A stretch of 6,702 nucleotides of DNA from Candidatus Heimdallarchaeota archaeon (GCA_027364495.1 DAHXPE010000553.1:1-6702); one strand, 5' to 3'; numbered from the stretch's first letter, positions 1 to 6,529 are shown. The notes: a model not told the origin generated them from the sequence alone. A program made the numbers and translations.

Positions 1-94
1 CAAAATATTTTTATTAAAATAAATGAACTTACAATCCAAAAAAAATCATATTATGAAGCTTCTATAAAAAATAAGCAACTATAGTTTTATTTAT

Positions 95-106
95 GTTATA
101 TTTTTA
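95..106 (+). promoter_or_regulatory. Probable archaeal TATA element of the aminotransferase gene
   Basis: The stretch GTTATATTTTTA lies about 35-40 bases before the first ATG (136). That places a transcription start near 124-130 and gives a very short leader. The whole 1-135 region is very AT-rich, so the match alone is weak; the position relative to the gene is the main support. I see nothing else convincing in 1-135. Confidence 0.4.
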
Positions 107-128
107 ATAATAAAATTACTTAAGAAGT

Positions 129-133
129 AAGGA
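129..133 (+). promoter_or_regulatory. Possible ribosome binding site bearing on the aminotransferase start choice
   Basis: AAGGA sits only two bases before the ATG at 136 but eleven bases before a second in-frame ATG at 145. The spacing is too tight for the first and slightly long for the second. The protein may therefore begin at Met4 (145), or be read from 136 on a nearly leaderless transcript. Confidence 0.35.
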
Positions 134-135
134 TT

Positions 136-1338
136 ATGAACTCGATGACTCAACAAACCAAACCTGCCAATAGGCTTGAAAAAGTATCTCCATCAGCCAT
201 GAGAGAACTATTTGAAATTGCTGGAAGGCTAAGAGCTCAAGGAAAAAGAATTATTGATTTTGGATTAGGGGATATTGATATTCCACTCTCACCTGAGGTT
301 CGCCAAGGTATTATTGATGCTATTGACGAAGGAAAAACGCGTTATGGACCTAATTCTGGTGAAATAGTGTTAAGACAAGCAATTGCTAGAAAATATAAAG
401 AGCAAAGAGGTGTTGATTTAACTGAACCAAATATCCTTGTCACTTGTGGTGCTTTGGAGTCACTTTTAGACATTGCTTTAGCTTATGTCAACCCTGGTGA
501 TGAAGTTGTATTTCATGAACCAACCTTTCCCTATTTTGGTTCTCAGGTACTATTAGCAGGAGGAGTCCTAAAACCAATAAGCTTAGATAGTTCCACCGAA
601 TTTAAATTAACTCCTAACCTTCTCAAAGAAAAAATAACTAATAAGACAAAAATTGTTGCCATTAATTATCCAACAAATCCTACTGGAGGGGTTATCACAA
701 AAAATGATTTGAAAGGAATTGTCGAAATTTGTGAAGAAAAAAATATTTTACTCGTATGTGATGAGGTCTATGAACATATAACTTACGATAATTTCAAGTC
801 TCCTTCGGTTCTTGATTTTGACTATCAAAATGTAATAGTTGTTAATAGTGCATCAAAAGCACTTCGTATGACAGGTATTCGTGTAGGATATTGTCTTTCA
901 CCATTAAAAGAAATAATTGCACCTATCGCTCAGATTCACCAATATAACACAGCTCACGCTGGAGTACCTAATCAAATGGGTGCGTTAGCTGGCTTAGAGC
1001 ATGAAAAAGAAATTGTGGCAGACACAATAAAAATATTTGATGAAAGAAGAAAGGCCTTGGTTGAATATTGGAGTAAAATACCAGGAGTCAAATTTTCTAA
1101 TCCTAAAGCAACCTTTTATTTATACCCAGATATATCTGGTTCTGGAATGAATTCAGCAGAATTCTCAAAATTTGCATTAGAAAATGGTGTTGTTGTTGTC
1201 CCAGGGCACACCTTTTGTTTTAATAAAAAGGTACAAGGAGGAGAAAATTTCGTTCGACTCAGTTATGGCGTTGGTGCAATTTCAGATATTAAAGATTCTG
1301 CCCAGATGCTTATTGATGGTTTTGAAACTATGAATTAA
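136..1338 (+). CDS. Class I/II PLP-dependent aminotransferase (aspartate aminotransferase-like)
   Basis: A 400-residue cytosolic fold-type I aminotransferase, full length for the family, expected to move an amino group between an amino acid and a 2-oxoacid through pyridoxal phosphate. Visible landmarks in order: a Tyr in RYGPNSG (Tyr70, reaching the partner subunit's cofactor), the NPTG motif (181-184, Asn181), the DEVYEH segment (Asp209 for the pyridine nitrogen, Tyr212), the Schiff-base lysine in SASKALRMTG (Lys241), the phosphate-binding Arg249 in GIRVGY, and the substrate-carboxylate Arg in FVRLSYG (Arg374). All catalytic residues are present. The usual SKxxxMxGWRxGY tryptophan is Ile here, a small departure from classic AspC/AspB. 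Substrate (aspartate, alanine, aromatic or other) cannot be read from the sequence. The gene stands alone; its neighbour converges from the other strand. Start is 136 or 145 (Met4). Confidence 0.93.
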   Translation: MNSMTQQTKPANRLEKVSPSAMRELFEIAGRLRAQGKRIIDFGLGDIDIPLSPEVRQGIIDAIDEGKTRYGPNSGEIVLRQAIARKYKEQRGVDLTEPNILVTCGALESLLDIALAYVNPGDEVVFHEPTFPYFGSQVLLAGGVLKPISLDSSTEFKLTPNLLKEKITNKTKIVAINYPTNPTGGVITKNDLKGIVEICEEKNILLVCDEVYEHITYDNFKSPSVLDFDYQNVIVVNSASKALRMTGIRVGYCLSPLKEIIAPIAQIHQYNTAHAGVPNQMGALAGLEHEKEIVADTIKIFDERRKALVEYWSKIPGVKFSNPKATFYLYPDISGSGMNSAEFSKFALENGVVVVPGHTFCFNKKVQGGENFVRLSYGVGAISDIKDSAQMLIDGFETMN

Positions 1339-1339
1339 G

Positions 1340-1348
1340 AAAAAAAAA
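1340..1348 (-). terminator. Oligo-T terminator for the EamA transporter gene
   Basis: A run of nine A on the + strand reads as T9 on the - strand, ten bases past the stop codon of the transporter gene. Archaeal RNA polymerase terminates at such oligo-T tracts without needing a hairpin. No matching T-run follows the aminotransferase on the + strand. Confidence 0.5.
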
Positions 1349-1358
1349 GCACTTTAAA

Positions 1359-2321
1359 TTAAATTGTTTCGCGATTTTCTAAATTCAAATTAATATCAAT
1401 TATCTCTAATTTATTTTCTCTAAGAATAGTAATAGAAACACCGAAAATAATTATAAAACCTCCAATTATACTTATTACGGAGGGATATTCAAATAATATT
1501 ATCATAGCCAATATAGAAGAAATAATTGGTTCCCCAAGGGTTACAACTGATACAACAGCGGCTTTAATTTCTTTTAGAGAATAATTATATAATGTATGTC
1601 CAAAAATAGTGGGAATAATAGCAAGTAAAAAAAATCCCAAATAAGCATAGATTGGTAGATTACCCGTCAAAGAATAAAAAAATTCGTTGCTCGACGTAAG
1701 TAAGGCAATAATGGCAAGAAAAATGGAGCTTATAAAGTAAATATAAAATGTGTAAGTAAACAAATCAATCTCATGAGAGGATCTGATAAATCTTCCAATA
1801 ATAATGTATCCAGAGAAAGTAACAGCTCCAATAAAAGCTAAAATATTACCATAAAAAGGATCTGGAGCTTGTGAACTCGGTTGGATACTACCAAAAACAA
1901 TAATTAGACCGCCAATAATTGAAATAAGAATGCCACCAATTTGATAGCGGTTAATTTTTTCATTTAGAAAAACAAACCCTATGATAACAACCATAGCAGG
2001 TGAGGCATTAACGATAACCAAACTTTGTGCAATAGTCGTATAAAAAAGGGAGAGAATCCAAGAAGCAAAATGAAGGGCTAAGAAAAATCCTCCAAGAATA
2101 AAATAACCAATTTGTTCTTTTGAAATTTTTTTTAAATTAATAAATTTCTTTGAAAAAATGATTATTAGTAAAGTAAGTATCGAAGCTAAAAATTGTCTCC
2201 AAAAAGCAATTATAATCGCTGATGCCGGAGTCAAACGTATGAAAATTGAAGAAAAGGATGTAGCGCAAAGAGCTATACCAAGTGCAATAATATATCTATT
2301 CAAACTTCTATCATCAGTCAA
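1359..2321 (-). CDS. EamA/DMT-superfamily transporter (ten-helix permease)
   Basis: A 320-residue integral membrane protein with the doubled five-helix architecture of EamA (drug/metabolite transporter) permeases, at the usual length of about 300. The first EamA half spans roughly residues 10-143, with FWRQFLAS near helix 2 and the signature run from SLFYTTIAQSLVIVNASPAM through FLNEKIN and IGGILISIIGG. The second half spans roughly 158-300, with GHTLYNYSLKEIKAA, TLGEPIISS and IIGGFIIIFG. A short charged cytoplasmic tail follows (RENKLEIID onward). Family members export amino acids, metabolites or drugs, or take up other small molecules; the substrate cannot be told here. No ATG is available: the reading frame opens after a TAG six codons upstream, so TTG at 2321 is the likely start, with another TTG at Leu7 (2303). 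No clear Shine-Dalgarno is seen. The gene converges on the aminotransferase and is probably monocistronic. Confidence 0.9.
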   Translation of the reverse strand: MTDDRSLNRYIIALGIALCATSFSSIFIRLTPASAIIIAFWRQFLASILTLLIIIFSKKFINLKKISKEQIGYFILGGFFLALHFASWILSLFYTTIAQSLVIVNASPAMVVIIGFVFLNEKINRYQIGGILISIIGGLIIVFGSIQPSSQAPDPFYGNILAFIGAVTFSGYIIIGRFIRSSHEIDLFTYTFYIYFISSIFLAIIALLTSSNEFFYSLTGNLPIYAYLGFFLLAIIPTIFGHTLYNYSLKEIKAAVVSVVTLGEPIISSILAMIILFEYPSVISIIGGFIIIFGVSITILRENKLEIIDINLNLENRETI

Positions 2322-2344
2322 ATTGAAGGTAAAGGTCTAATTAA

Positions 2345-2355
2345 TTTTAATAAAA
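2345..2355 (-). promoter_or_regulatory. Candidate TATA element of the EamA gene
   Basis: On the - strand this reads TTTTATTAAAA, about 29 bases before the TTG at 2321. That spacing would give an almost leaderless transcript, in line with the missing Shine-Dalgarno. A second TATA-like run at 2383-2390 would give a leader of roughly 35-40 bases. The background is AT-rich, so either match could be chance. Confidence 0.3.
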
Positions 2356-2479
2356 CAGCCTAGATTAGTTAAGAATATGGAATTTTATATTAATATTTTT
2401 TTGTGTTTAATTAATGTTATTTGACTTTTAAAAAAACAGAGCCCCCTTAAGATACTCCGCAAATATAATCTGAGGCTAA

Positions 2480-2750
2480 TTTATCAATTTTATCGTTCTT
2501 GGACTATTATTAGGTATTTTGTAAGGAATCTTTGACTGACTGCCCGTTTTTAGTGAAGGACGACTTGTTGTTATCCTAATTAACTTTTTCAAAATAAACT
2601 CTGATGTTGTGATTTGTTCATATAGGTACAGCATTAGTGGTTATTGTATATTATAGAAAAGAATTCAAACATAATTCAGAGGTCTGTTTATCATATCTCA
2701 AATTAAAACCTTCTGAAGGAAATTTTAAGAAATATAACATTTTAACTTAA
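2480..2750 (+). pseudogene. uppP: Decayed N-terminal fragment of a UppP/BacA-like polyprenyl-diphosphate phosphatase gene
   Basis: Translated across its lesions, this stretch gives the N-terminal signature of the UppP (BacA) membrane phosphatase family, which dephosphorylates undecaprenyl or other polyprenyl diphosphates to recycle the lipid carrier. Frame one (from 2480) reads INFIVLGLLLGIL, stop, GIFD, stop, LPVFSEGRLVVILINFF. It aligns in order with the family pattern LGxxQGxxEWLPxSSxGH. The TAA at 2522 sits where Gln (CAA) is expected, and the TGA at 2537 where Trp (TGG) is expected; each is a single transition. After a +1 shift near 2615-2619 the next frame reads HIGTALVVIVYYRKEF, matching the HxGTxxAVxxYFRK segment, then degenerates to a stop at 2748. 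There is no start codon; GAGG at 2472-2475 before TTT (2480) may be the old ribosome site and a mutated TTG. About 90 of roughly 270 residues remain. The identification rests on motif recall, not a search. Confidence 0.75.
2729..2738 (+). promoter_or_regulatory. Probable TATA element of the UbiD-family gene
   Basis: GAAATATAAC is centred about 34 bases before the ATG at 2767, so transcription would start about ten bases before the gene. There is no Shine-Dalgarno directly upstream, which fits a short-leader or leaderless transcript. The element lies inside the last codons of the uppP-like remnant. Confidence 0.4.
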
Positions 2751-2766
2751 ATAAGATGATAAAATC

Positions 2767-4017
2767 ATGCGTGAATATTTAAAATCAATAGACTGTAAAA
2801 TTGTTGATTCTCCTGTCAGTTATGATAAAACCCTATCTGATTTTATTACAAATGAAAAAGAGATACCAATTATATTCAATAACATCACAAATTTTAAAAC
2901 TCGAGCCATTGCAGGTATTGTAAGCTCACGTGAGTTACTTGCAAAATCGGTGAATGTCAAACCGGAAGAATTAGCTGATTTTGTTGGTAAATCTATTGAT
3001 AATCCATTACAGCCTACTTTAGTTAATTCAGCACCATTTCAACATACACATATAAAAAATCCAGATATTGGATCACTCATCCCCATTCCAGTCTTTTATG
3101 GAAATAAAAGGTATTTAACAGCTTCAATTGTCATTGCTAATGACCCTGTTACCGGCAGAAGAAATGCATCGATTCATAGGATGATGTATATAGGGAAGAA
3201 TAGATTTGCAATTCGTCCGATTCCTCAAAGACATCTTCATTCATTTTATATGGCAGCTTTAGATGCGGGCAAAGATTACTTAGATATTGCGGTTGTTTTA
3301 GGTGTACATCCTGCATTGGAGCTAGCTGCGGCAACATCATACCCAGACTTGGATGAGGTGGCATTTGCAACGCGTATGATTGGAAAAATGGAAGTTTTCG
3401 ATGTTAACGGAATTGAGGTGCCAGCCGAATCTGAAATTGTATTACGAGGAATGATGTTACGTGAGGAGGTCGAAGAAGGTCCATTTGTTGATTTAACAGG
3501 AACCGAAGACATTATTCGAATGCAACCAACAGTTGAAATAACAGATTTGTATATGCGAGAAAATCCTTTAACACGAATAATTCTACCTGGAAGAAAAGAG
3601 CATAAAATGTTAATGGGAATTCCTCAAGAACCAAGAATGAAAAAGTTAATTAAGAATACCATTCCAACCGTAAAAAATGTGGTAATGACAGAAGGGGGCG
3701 GTTCATGGTTGCACGCTGTTGTTCAAATTAAAAAAAGAACACCAGGAGATGGTAAGAATACTATTTTAGCGGCATTAGCAGCTCACCCTTCTTTGAAGCG
3801 TGTAGTTATCGTAGATGATGATGTGGATCCAACGGATCCAGTTGATGTTGAATGGGCAATTGCTACTAGGTGTCAACCGGACAAAAACCTTCTATTAATC
3901 CCTGGTGCTAAAGGTTCTTCTCTTGATCCATCAGCCGATGACAACAGTATCACATGTAAATGGGGAATTGATGCTACCAAACCTTTAGGTGAAAAGGGGT
4001 TTGATAGAATTTATTAG
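2767..4017 (+). CDS. UbiD-family prenylated-FMN decarboxylase, probably trans-anhydromevalonate 5-phosphate decarboxylase
   Basis: A 416-residue cytosolic UbiD-family enzyme, shorter than bacterial UbiD or fungal Fdc1 (about 490-500). It should use prenylated FMN, made by a UbiX flavin prenyltransferase not in this window, with a metal ion. Visible landmarks: NASIHRMM (131-140), whose Arg138 corresponds to the catalytic Arg of the family; VPAESEIVLRG (219-228); and EGPFVD (237-242), the counterpart of the EGPFGE loop that carries the two catalytic acids. Glu237 is kept, while the second acid is Asp242 instead of Glu. Short archaeal UbiD proteins are known to decarboxylate trans-anhydromevalonate 5-phosphate to isopentenyl phosphate in the modified archaeal mevalonate route feeding membrane-lipid synthesis. 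I infer that role from length and motif type; another aromatic or acrylic acid substrate remains possible. It converges on the next gene with a 9-base gap. Confidence 0.9.
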   Translation: MREYLKSIDCKIVDSPVSYDKTLSDFITNEKEIPIIFNNITNFKTRAIAGIVSSRELLAKSVNVKPEELADFVGKSIDNPLQPTLVNSAPFQHTHIKNPDIGSLIPIPVFYGNKRYLTASIVIANDPVTGRRNASIHRMMYIGKNRFAIRPIPQRHLHSFYMAALDAGKDYLDIAVVLGVHPALELAAATSYPDLDEVAFATRMIGKMEVFDVNGIEVPAESEIVLRGMMLREEVEEGPFVDLTGTEDIIRMQPTVEITDLYMRENPLTRIILPGRKEHKMLMGIPQEPRMKKLIKNTIPTVKNVVMTEGGGSWLHAVVQIKKRTPGDGKNTILAALAAHPSLKRVVIVDDDVDPTDPVDVEWAIATRCQPDKNLLLIPGAKGSSLDPSADDNSITCKWGIDATKPLGEKGFDRIY

Positions 4018-4026
4018 AATTTAGAA

Positions 4027-5895
4027 TTAAAAATCAAAAAGAGAATCATCAGAATCATCTGATTCTGATTCTTTTACAAACTTGTTTTTTTTCGATATTA
4101 ATTTTGTCAATCCAGACACGATTTTATCCTGTTGTTTCTGCTCACTTACCGATTTACGGATAAGCGAATCGAAATCAACCAATTCACGACATTTTGGGCA
4201 TCTACCAAATATTTTTACTTTTGATTCAAAACAGGCAAGATGAAAAAACGATTTGCAATGTGGACAGGTTATAAGCATTTGCCGTTGCTGAATATATTTT
4301 TGGCAACTCTCACATAAAATACTATCCGTGTGGCAATTGGGACAAGTCTTTTTTGAAATATCATAATCTGTACCGCAGTTGTGACAGGTTATTATTTCAA
4401 GTTCCTTTGAATTATGTTTCGATGAATCAAAATCATCTTTAGGAGCGTGCAATTCAAAAAAATAACCGCTATATTCACTCTTTAAAACTCCGTTAACTAG
4501 TTTCTCTTGTTCTAAATGTTGTAGTATTGGAAGAATAGTTTCTGTATTAACATTAAAATATAAACTAACTTGATCGAGACTGATTTTTCCAGGTTTCATG
4601 GTTGCAAAGTATTGTACAAGCTCCTCTTCTAATTTTTTAGAAAATTGACTTCCTTTTTCGATTTCAGCTTTTTTTTCTTGAATTTTAACTCTAGTCTTCA
4701 AAATGGTTTGCTCAATTTTTTCTTTTAGAACTAAGGGTTTTTTAAACAACTCTCGAAAATTTGCTTGCATCCAAGATGAAGAGGTATTTTTCTCTAAAAG
4801 TGAAGGATGTAATATTTTTGTAGCCAAATCTAAGTTTTTCTCTATGATAGGAACTTCGTTTGGTATAATAAACTCTAAGGTATCATTTATCAGCCAGTCT
4901 GGTAACTGCTCAATTCTTTTTGAAAATGATTCAACTTCTGTTTGAAAAGTTTGAAATTCAAGTAAAATTTGTTCTGTACTAAATCCTTGAAATAATATTA
5001 TTGAACCGTTCTTATGAACAATTAAAAATTCCCCCGGTTGAAAGGTCATAATAATTGAAGAAATCCTTTCTGAAATAGGAATGAATACTAGTTGCTTTTC
5101 ATTTCTAGTAAATCTTACATCAAAAATACGAAGAATTCCTTTATCATCTATTGATATAAAATTTTCGCCATTTTGAGATGAAGTAAGAAATGAAATTTCT
5201 GATTTTAAGTCAGTAAATGAATTGACTAAATCAGGATGAATTTTATTCTCATCAAGATCCCAAATTTTAATTTCACCTAATTGATCACCTGTGATTATAG
5301 TATACATATTTCTGGGATTCTTATCCAGTGTAGTTATTTTAGAATGATGAGCTTCCTTTATAATTTTTATTTCTTTACCTTTAGTAAGATCATAATAATG
5401 AATCGAACCAGTATCTGTAGTGTAAACAAATTTCGTATCAGTTAGCCATACAGAACAAGTTAAAACTTCATCTTTTAGCTTGAGTTCTTTAATCTCTTTG
5501 TCTTTAGTAATATCAATTATAAAAATTTTATTGTCTTCTGTATAAACTAATAGTAAATTACCATCAGTCGATATAGACAAATTTGAAACAGTTTTTTTAA
5601 AAATTTTCTTTAATAAGATAACAGTATAAGATTGGTTATTTACTATAGCCAATTCTCCAGAATCAAAGGCTATAATAAAAATTTTGTTTTGAAAACTAAC
5701 ACATTCAATTTGCCCAAAGGGTAGTTCAATAATAAAATCCGGAGGTAATTGATCAACAAGAGCAATTTTATTATGAATTGTAATTTTTGAGTCATTTTTA
5801 TAATAAATTAAAACTCCTGTATAGGGATGAACCCAAATTTTTGAATTTTTTTCTAAATTTAAGGATAATAATTGTTCTACCTTTTGATTGGTCAT
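4027..5895 (-). CDS. WD40-like propeller, coiled coil, winged helix, zinc ribbon and C4HC3 (PHD/RING-like) finger protein
   Basis: A 622-residue soluble protein with no signal peptide or membrane segment. Residues about 20-312 form roughly seven WD40-like blades, clearest at NKIFIIDIT (122), GSIHYYDL (163), GEIKIWDL (207), GILRIFDV (253) and GSIILFQG (297). Residues 320-385 look helical; 388-430 are charged and coiled-coil-like. Residues 424-482 fit a winged helix (SLDQVSLYFN, then ILPILQHLEQEKLVNG, then a short beta wing). A zinc ribbon follows (C504, C507, C518, C521), then eight ligands C528, C531, C544, C547, H552, C555, C566, C569 in C4HC3 order. The tail is acidic (ESESDDSDDSLFDF). Function is unknown: propeller plus RING-like finger would suit a substrate-binding ubiquitin ligase or a scaffold, but nothing proves catalysis. 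It lies three bases after the HEAT gene and is surely co-transcribed with it. I recognise no named family for the whole protein. Confidence 0.88.
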   Translation of the reverse strand: MTNQKVEQLLSLNLEKNSKIWVHPYTGVLIYYKNDSKITIHNKIALVDQLPPDFIIELPFGQIECVSFQNKIFIIAFDSGELAIVNNQSYTVILLKKIFKKTVSNLSISTDGNLLLVYTEDNKIFIIDITKDKEIKELKLKDEVLTCSVWLTDTKFVYTTDTGSIHYYDLTKGKEIKIIKEAHHSKITTLDKNPRNMYTIITGDQLGEIKIWDLDENKIHPDLVNSFTDLKSEISFLTSSQNGENFISIDDKGILRIFDVRFTRNEKQLVFIPISERISSIIMTFQPGEFLIVHKNGSIILFQGFSTEQILLEFQTFQTEVESFSKRIEQLPDWLINDTLEFIIPNEVPIIEKNLDLATKILHPSLLEKNTSSSWMQANFRELFKKPLVLKEKIEQTILKTRVKIQEKKAEIEKGSQFSKKLEEELVQYFATMKPGKISLDQVSLYFNVNTETILPILQHLEQEKLVNGVLKSEYSGYFFELHAPKDDFDSSKHNSKELEIITCHNCGTDYDISKKTCPNCHTDSILCESCQKYIQQRQMLITCPHCKSFFHLACFESKVKIFGRCPKCRELVDFDSLIRKSVSEQKQQDKIVSGLTKLISKKNKFVKESESDDSDDSLFDF

Positions 5896-5898
5896 GAT

Positions 5899-6492
5899 TT
5901 ATATTCCTTCAAACATCCCAGCTATATCTTTCTTTCTTTTTTCTTTTTCTGCCAATTTTTTTTCATATTCAGCCATGAATTGTTTAATTTTAGGATTTTT
6001 TGATTCTGCAAGATAAATTTCTAACTGTTTTCTAACGGATTCATCCTTATCTTTCCATAAATCTAATAACCGATTAATTACGGAATCATCCTGTTGGTCC
6101 ACACTAAAAGATACCAATATCTCAGCAGTAGCAATTCTAACTTGTGGTTTCAGATCAAAACTCAATTTTAAAATGAAATCTTTATAAGCAGTCATTTTTA
6201 GATTAAATTTTGAAATTTTCCTCAATATTAAATATTTAACTGACCATACGGTTTCTTTTTCTAAAATTGGCATAATAATTTCTAAAAAATCAAATGTTTG
6301 CGATTTTTCATATAAACTACTCAGGTATTCAATAGATAAATTTCGGATACTATCATGTTTATCTAAAAGACCTTTCTTGAAAATATCTAGTTTATCATCA
6401 ACATAAGTTTCATTTGATTGAAATGTCTGTAACAAAAATTCTTTTCTAATATTTCGATTAGGTGAATTTAATGCTTCTTGAGTCAAAGTCAA
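5899..6492 (-). CDS. Small HEAT-repeat (alpha-solenoid) protein
   Basis: A 197-residue soluble helical protein. Residues about 30-166 show four HEAT-like helical hairpins: around DIFKKGLLDKHDSIRNLSIE (36-55), LEIIMPILEKETVWSVKYLI (70-89), FILKLSFDLKPQVRIATAEI (106-125) and INRLLDLWKDKDESVRKQLE (139-158). Each carries the D/P-x-V/I-R type turn usual in HEAT repeats. A lysine/glutamate-rich helix (171-190) and a short end, DIAGMFEGI, follow. Such solenoids are protein-binding scaffolds; no catalytic motif is visible. The start is TTG at 6492: a TAG codon stands directly before it, no in-frame ATG occurs for about 70 codons, and GGAG lies eight bases upstream. It is the first gene of a tight pair with the propeller/zinc-finger gene (three bases between them), so the products probably act together. 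Codons 16-40 are repeated in inverted orientation at the window's right edge. Confidence 0.85.
   Translation of the reverse strand: MTLTQEALNSPNRNIRKEFLLQTFQSNETYVDDKLDIFKKGLLDKHDSIRNLSIEYLSSLYEKSQTFDFLEIIMPILEKETVWSVKYLILRKISKFNLKMTAYKDFILKLSFDLKPQVRIATAEILVSFSVDQQDDSVINRLLDLWKDKDESVRKQLEIYLAESKNPKIKQFMAEYEKKLAEKEKRKKDIAGMFEGI
5905..5910 (-). promoter_or_regulatory. Ribosome binding site of the propeller/zinc-finger gene, inside the HEAT gene
   Basis: On the - strand GAAGGA lies nine bases before the ATG at 5895 and overlaps the Glu-Gly codons at the end of the HEAT gene. It fixes the start at 5895 and indicates translational coupling of the two genes. Confidence 0.65.
6372..6447 (-). repeat. 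Left arm of a 76-bp inverted repeat (codons 16-40 of the HEAT gene)
   Basis: These bases match 6627-6702 as reverse complement at 75 of 76 positions. The arm lies wholly inside the HEAT coding region and begins exactly at the first base of the Arg16 codon. Since the other arm is cut by the window end, the true repeat may extend further left. Confidence 0.9.
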
Positions 6493-6500
6493 CTAAAAAA

Positions 6501-6504
6501 CTCC
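6501..6504 (-). promoter_or_regulatory. Ribosome binding site supporting the TTG start of the HEAT gene
   Basis: GGAG on the - strand is eight bases before TTG 6492. The ATG overlapping it (6506) runs into TGA after five codons, so it cannot be the start of the HEAT protein. This site is the main evidence for the TTG start. Confidence 0.6.
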
Positions 6505-6518
6505 ATTAGAATTGTAAT

Positions 6519-6529
6519 AAATATAAAAT
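6519..6529 (-). promoter_or_regulatory. Candidate TATA element of the HEAT/propeller operon
   Basis: The - strand reads ATTTTATATTT here, about 32 bases before the TTG. A start site at the usual distance would fall near 6498, downstream of the GGAG at 6501-6504, so this element and that ribosome site cannot both be used as drawn. Either the transcript is leaderless or the true TATA lies further up (for example near 6541-6552). Confidence 0.3.

Noticed and set aside
1..84. Open + frame from the window edge to TAG at 82, which could be the tail of an upstream gene
   Set aside because: Only 27 codons, a lysine/isoleucine-rich translation typical of AT-rich noise, and no recognisable domain. It cannot be told from chance without the sequence to the left.
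2158..2340. 60-codon + strand open frame
   Set aside because: It lies largely antisense to the start of the EamA transporter, whose membrane-protein pattern is clear; it has no domain or convincing ribosome site.
2341..2479. Possible tRNA or small RNA in the region with a GC-richer patch (GCCCCC near 2441)
   Set aside because: I could not fold a cloverleaf or find a T-loop sequence, nor clear C/D box pairs. Only promoter-like AT-rich runs and a T7 tract (2396-2402) are visible.
2522..2539. TAA and TGA read as Gln and Trp, which could suggest stop-codon reassignment or recoding in the uppP-like stretch
   Set aside because: The five intact genes read normally through to clean stops, and the same stretch also has a frameshift, no start and a truncated end. 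Gene decay explains all of it.
3149..3512. Two overlapping - strand open frames (73 and 78 codons)
   Set aside because: Both are antisense shadows within the well-conserved UbiD-family gene and show no protein-like pattern.
4703..4945. 80-codon + strand open frame
   Set aside because: Antisense shadow of the coiled-coil and linker part of the propeller/zinc-finger gene; no recognisable features.
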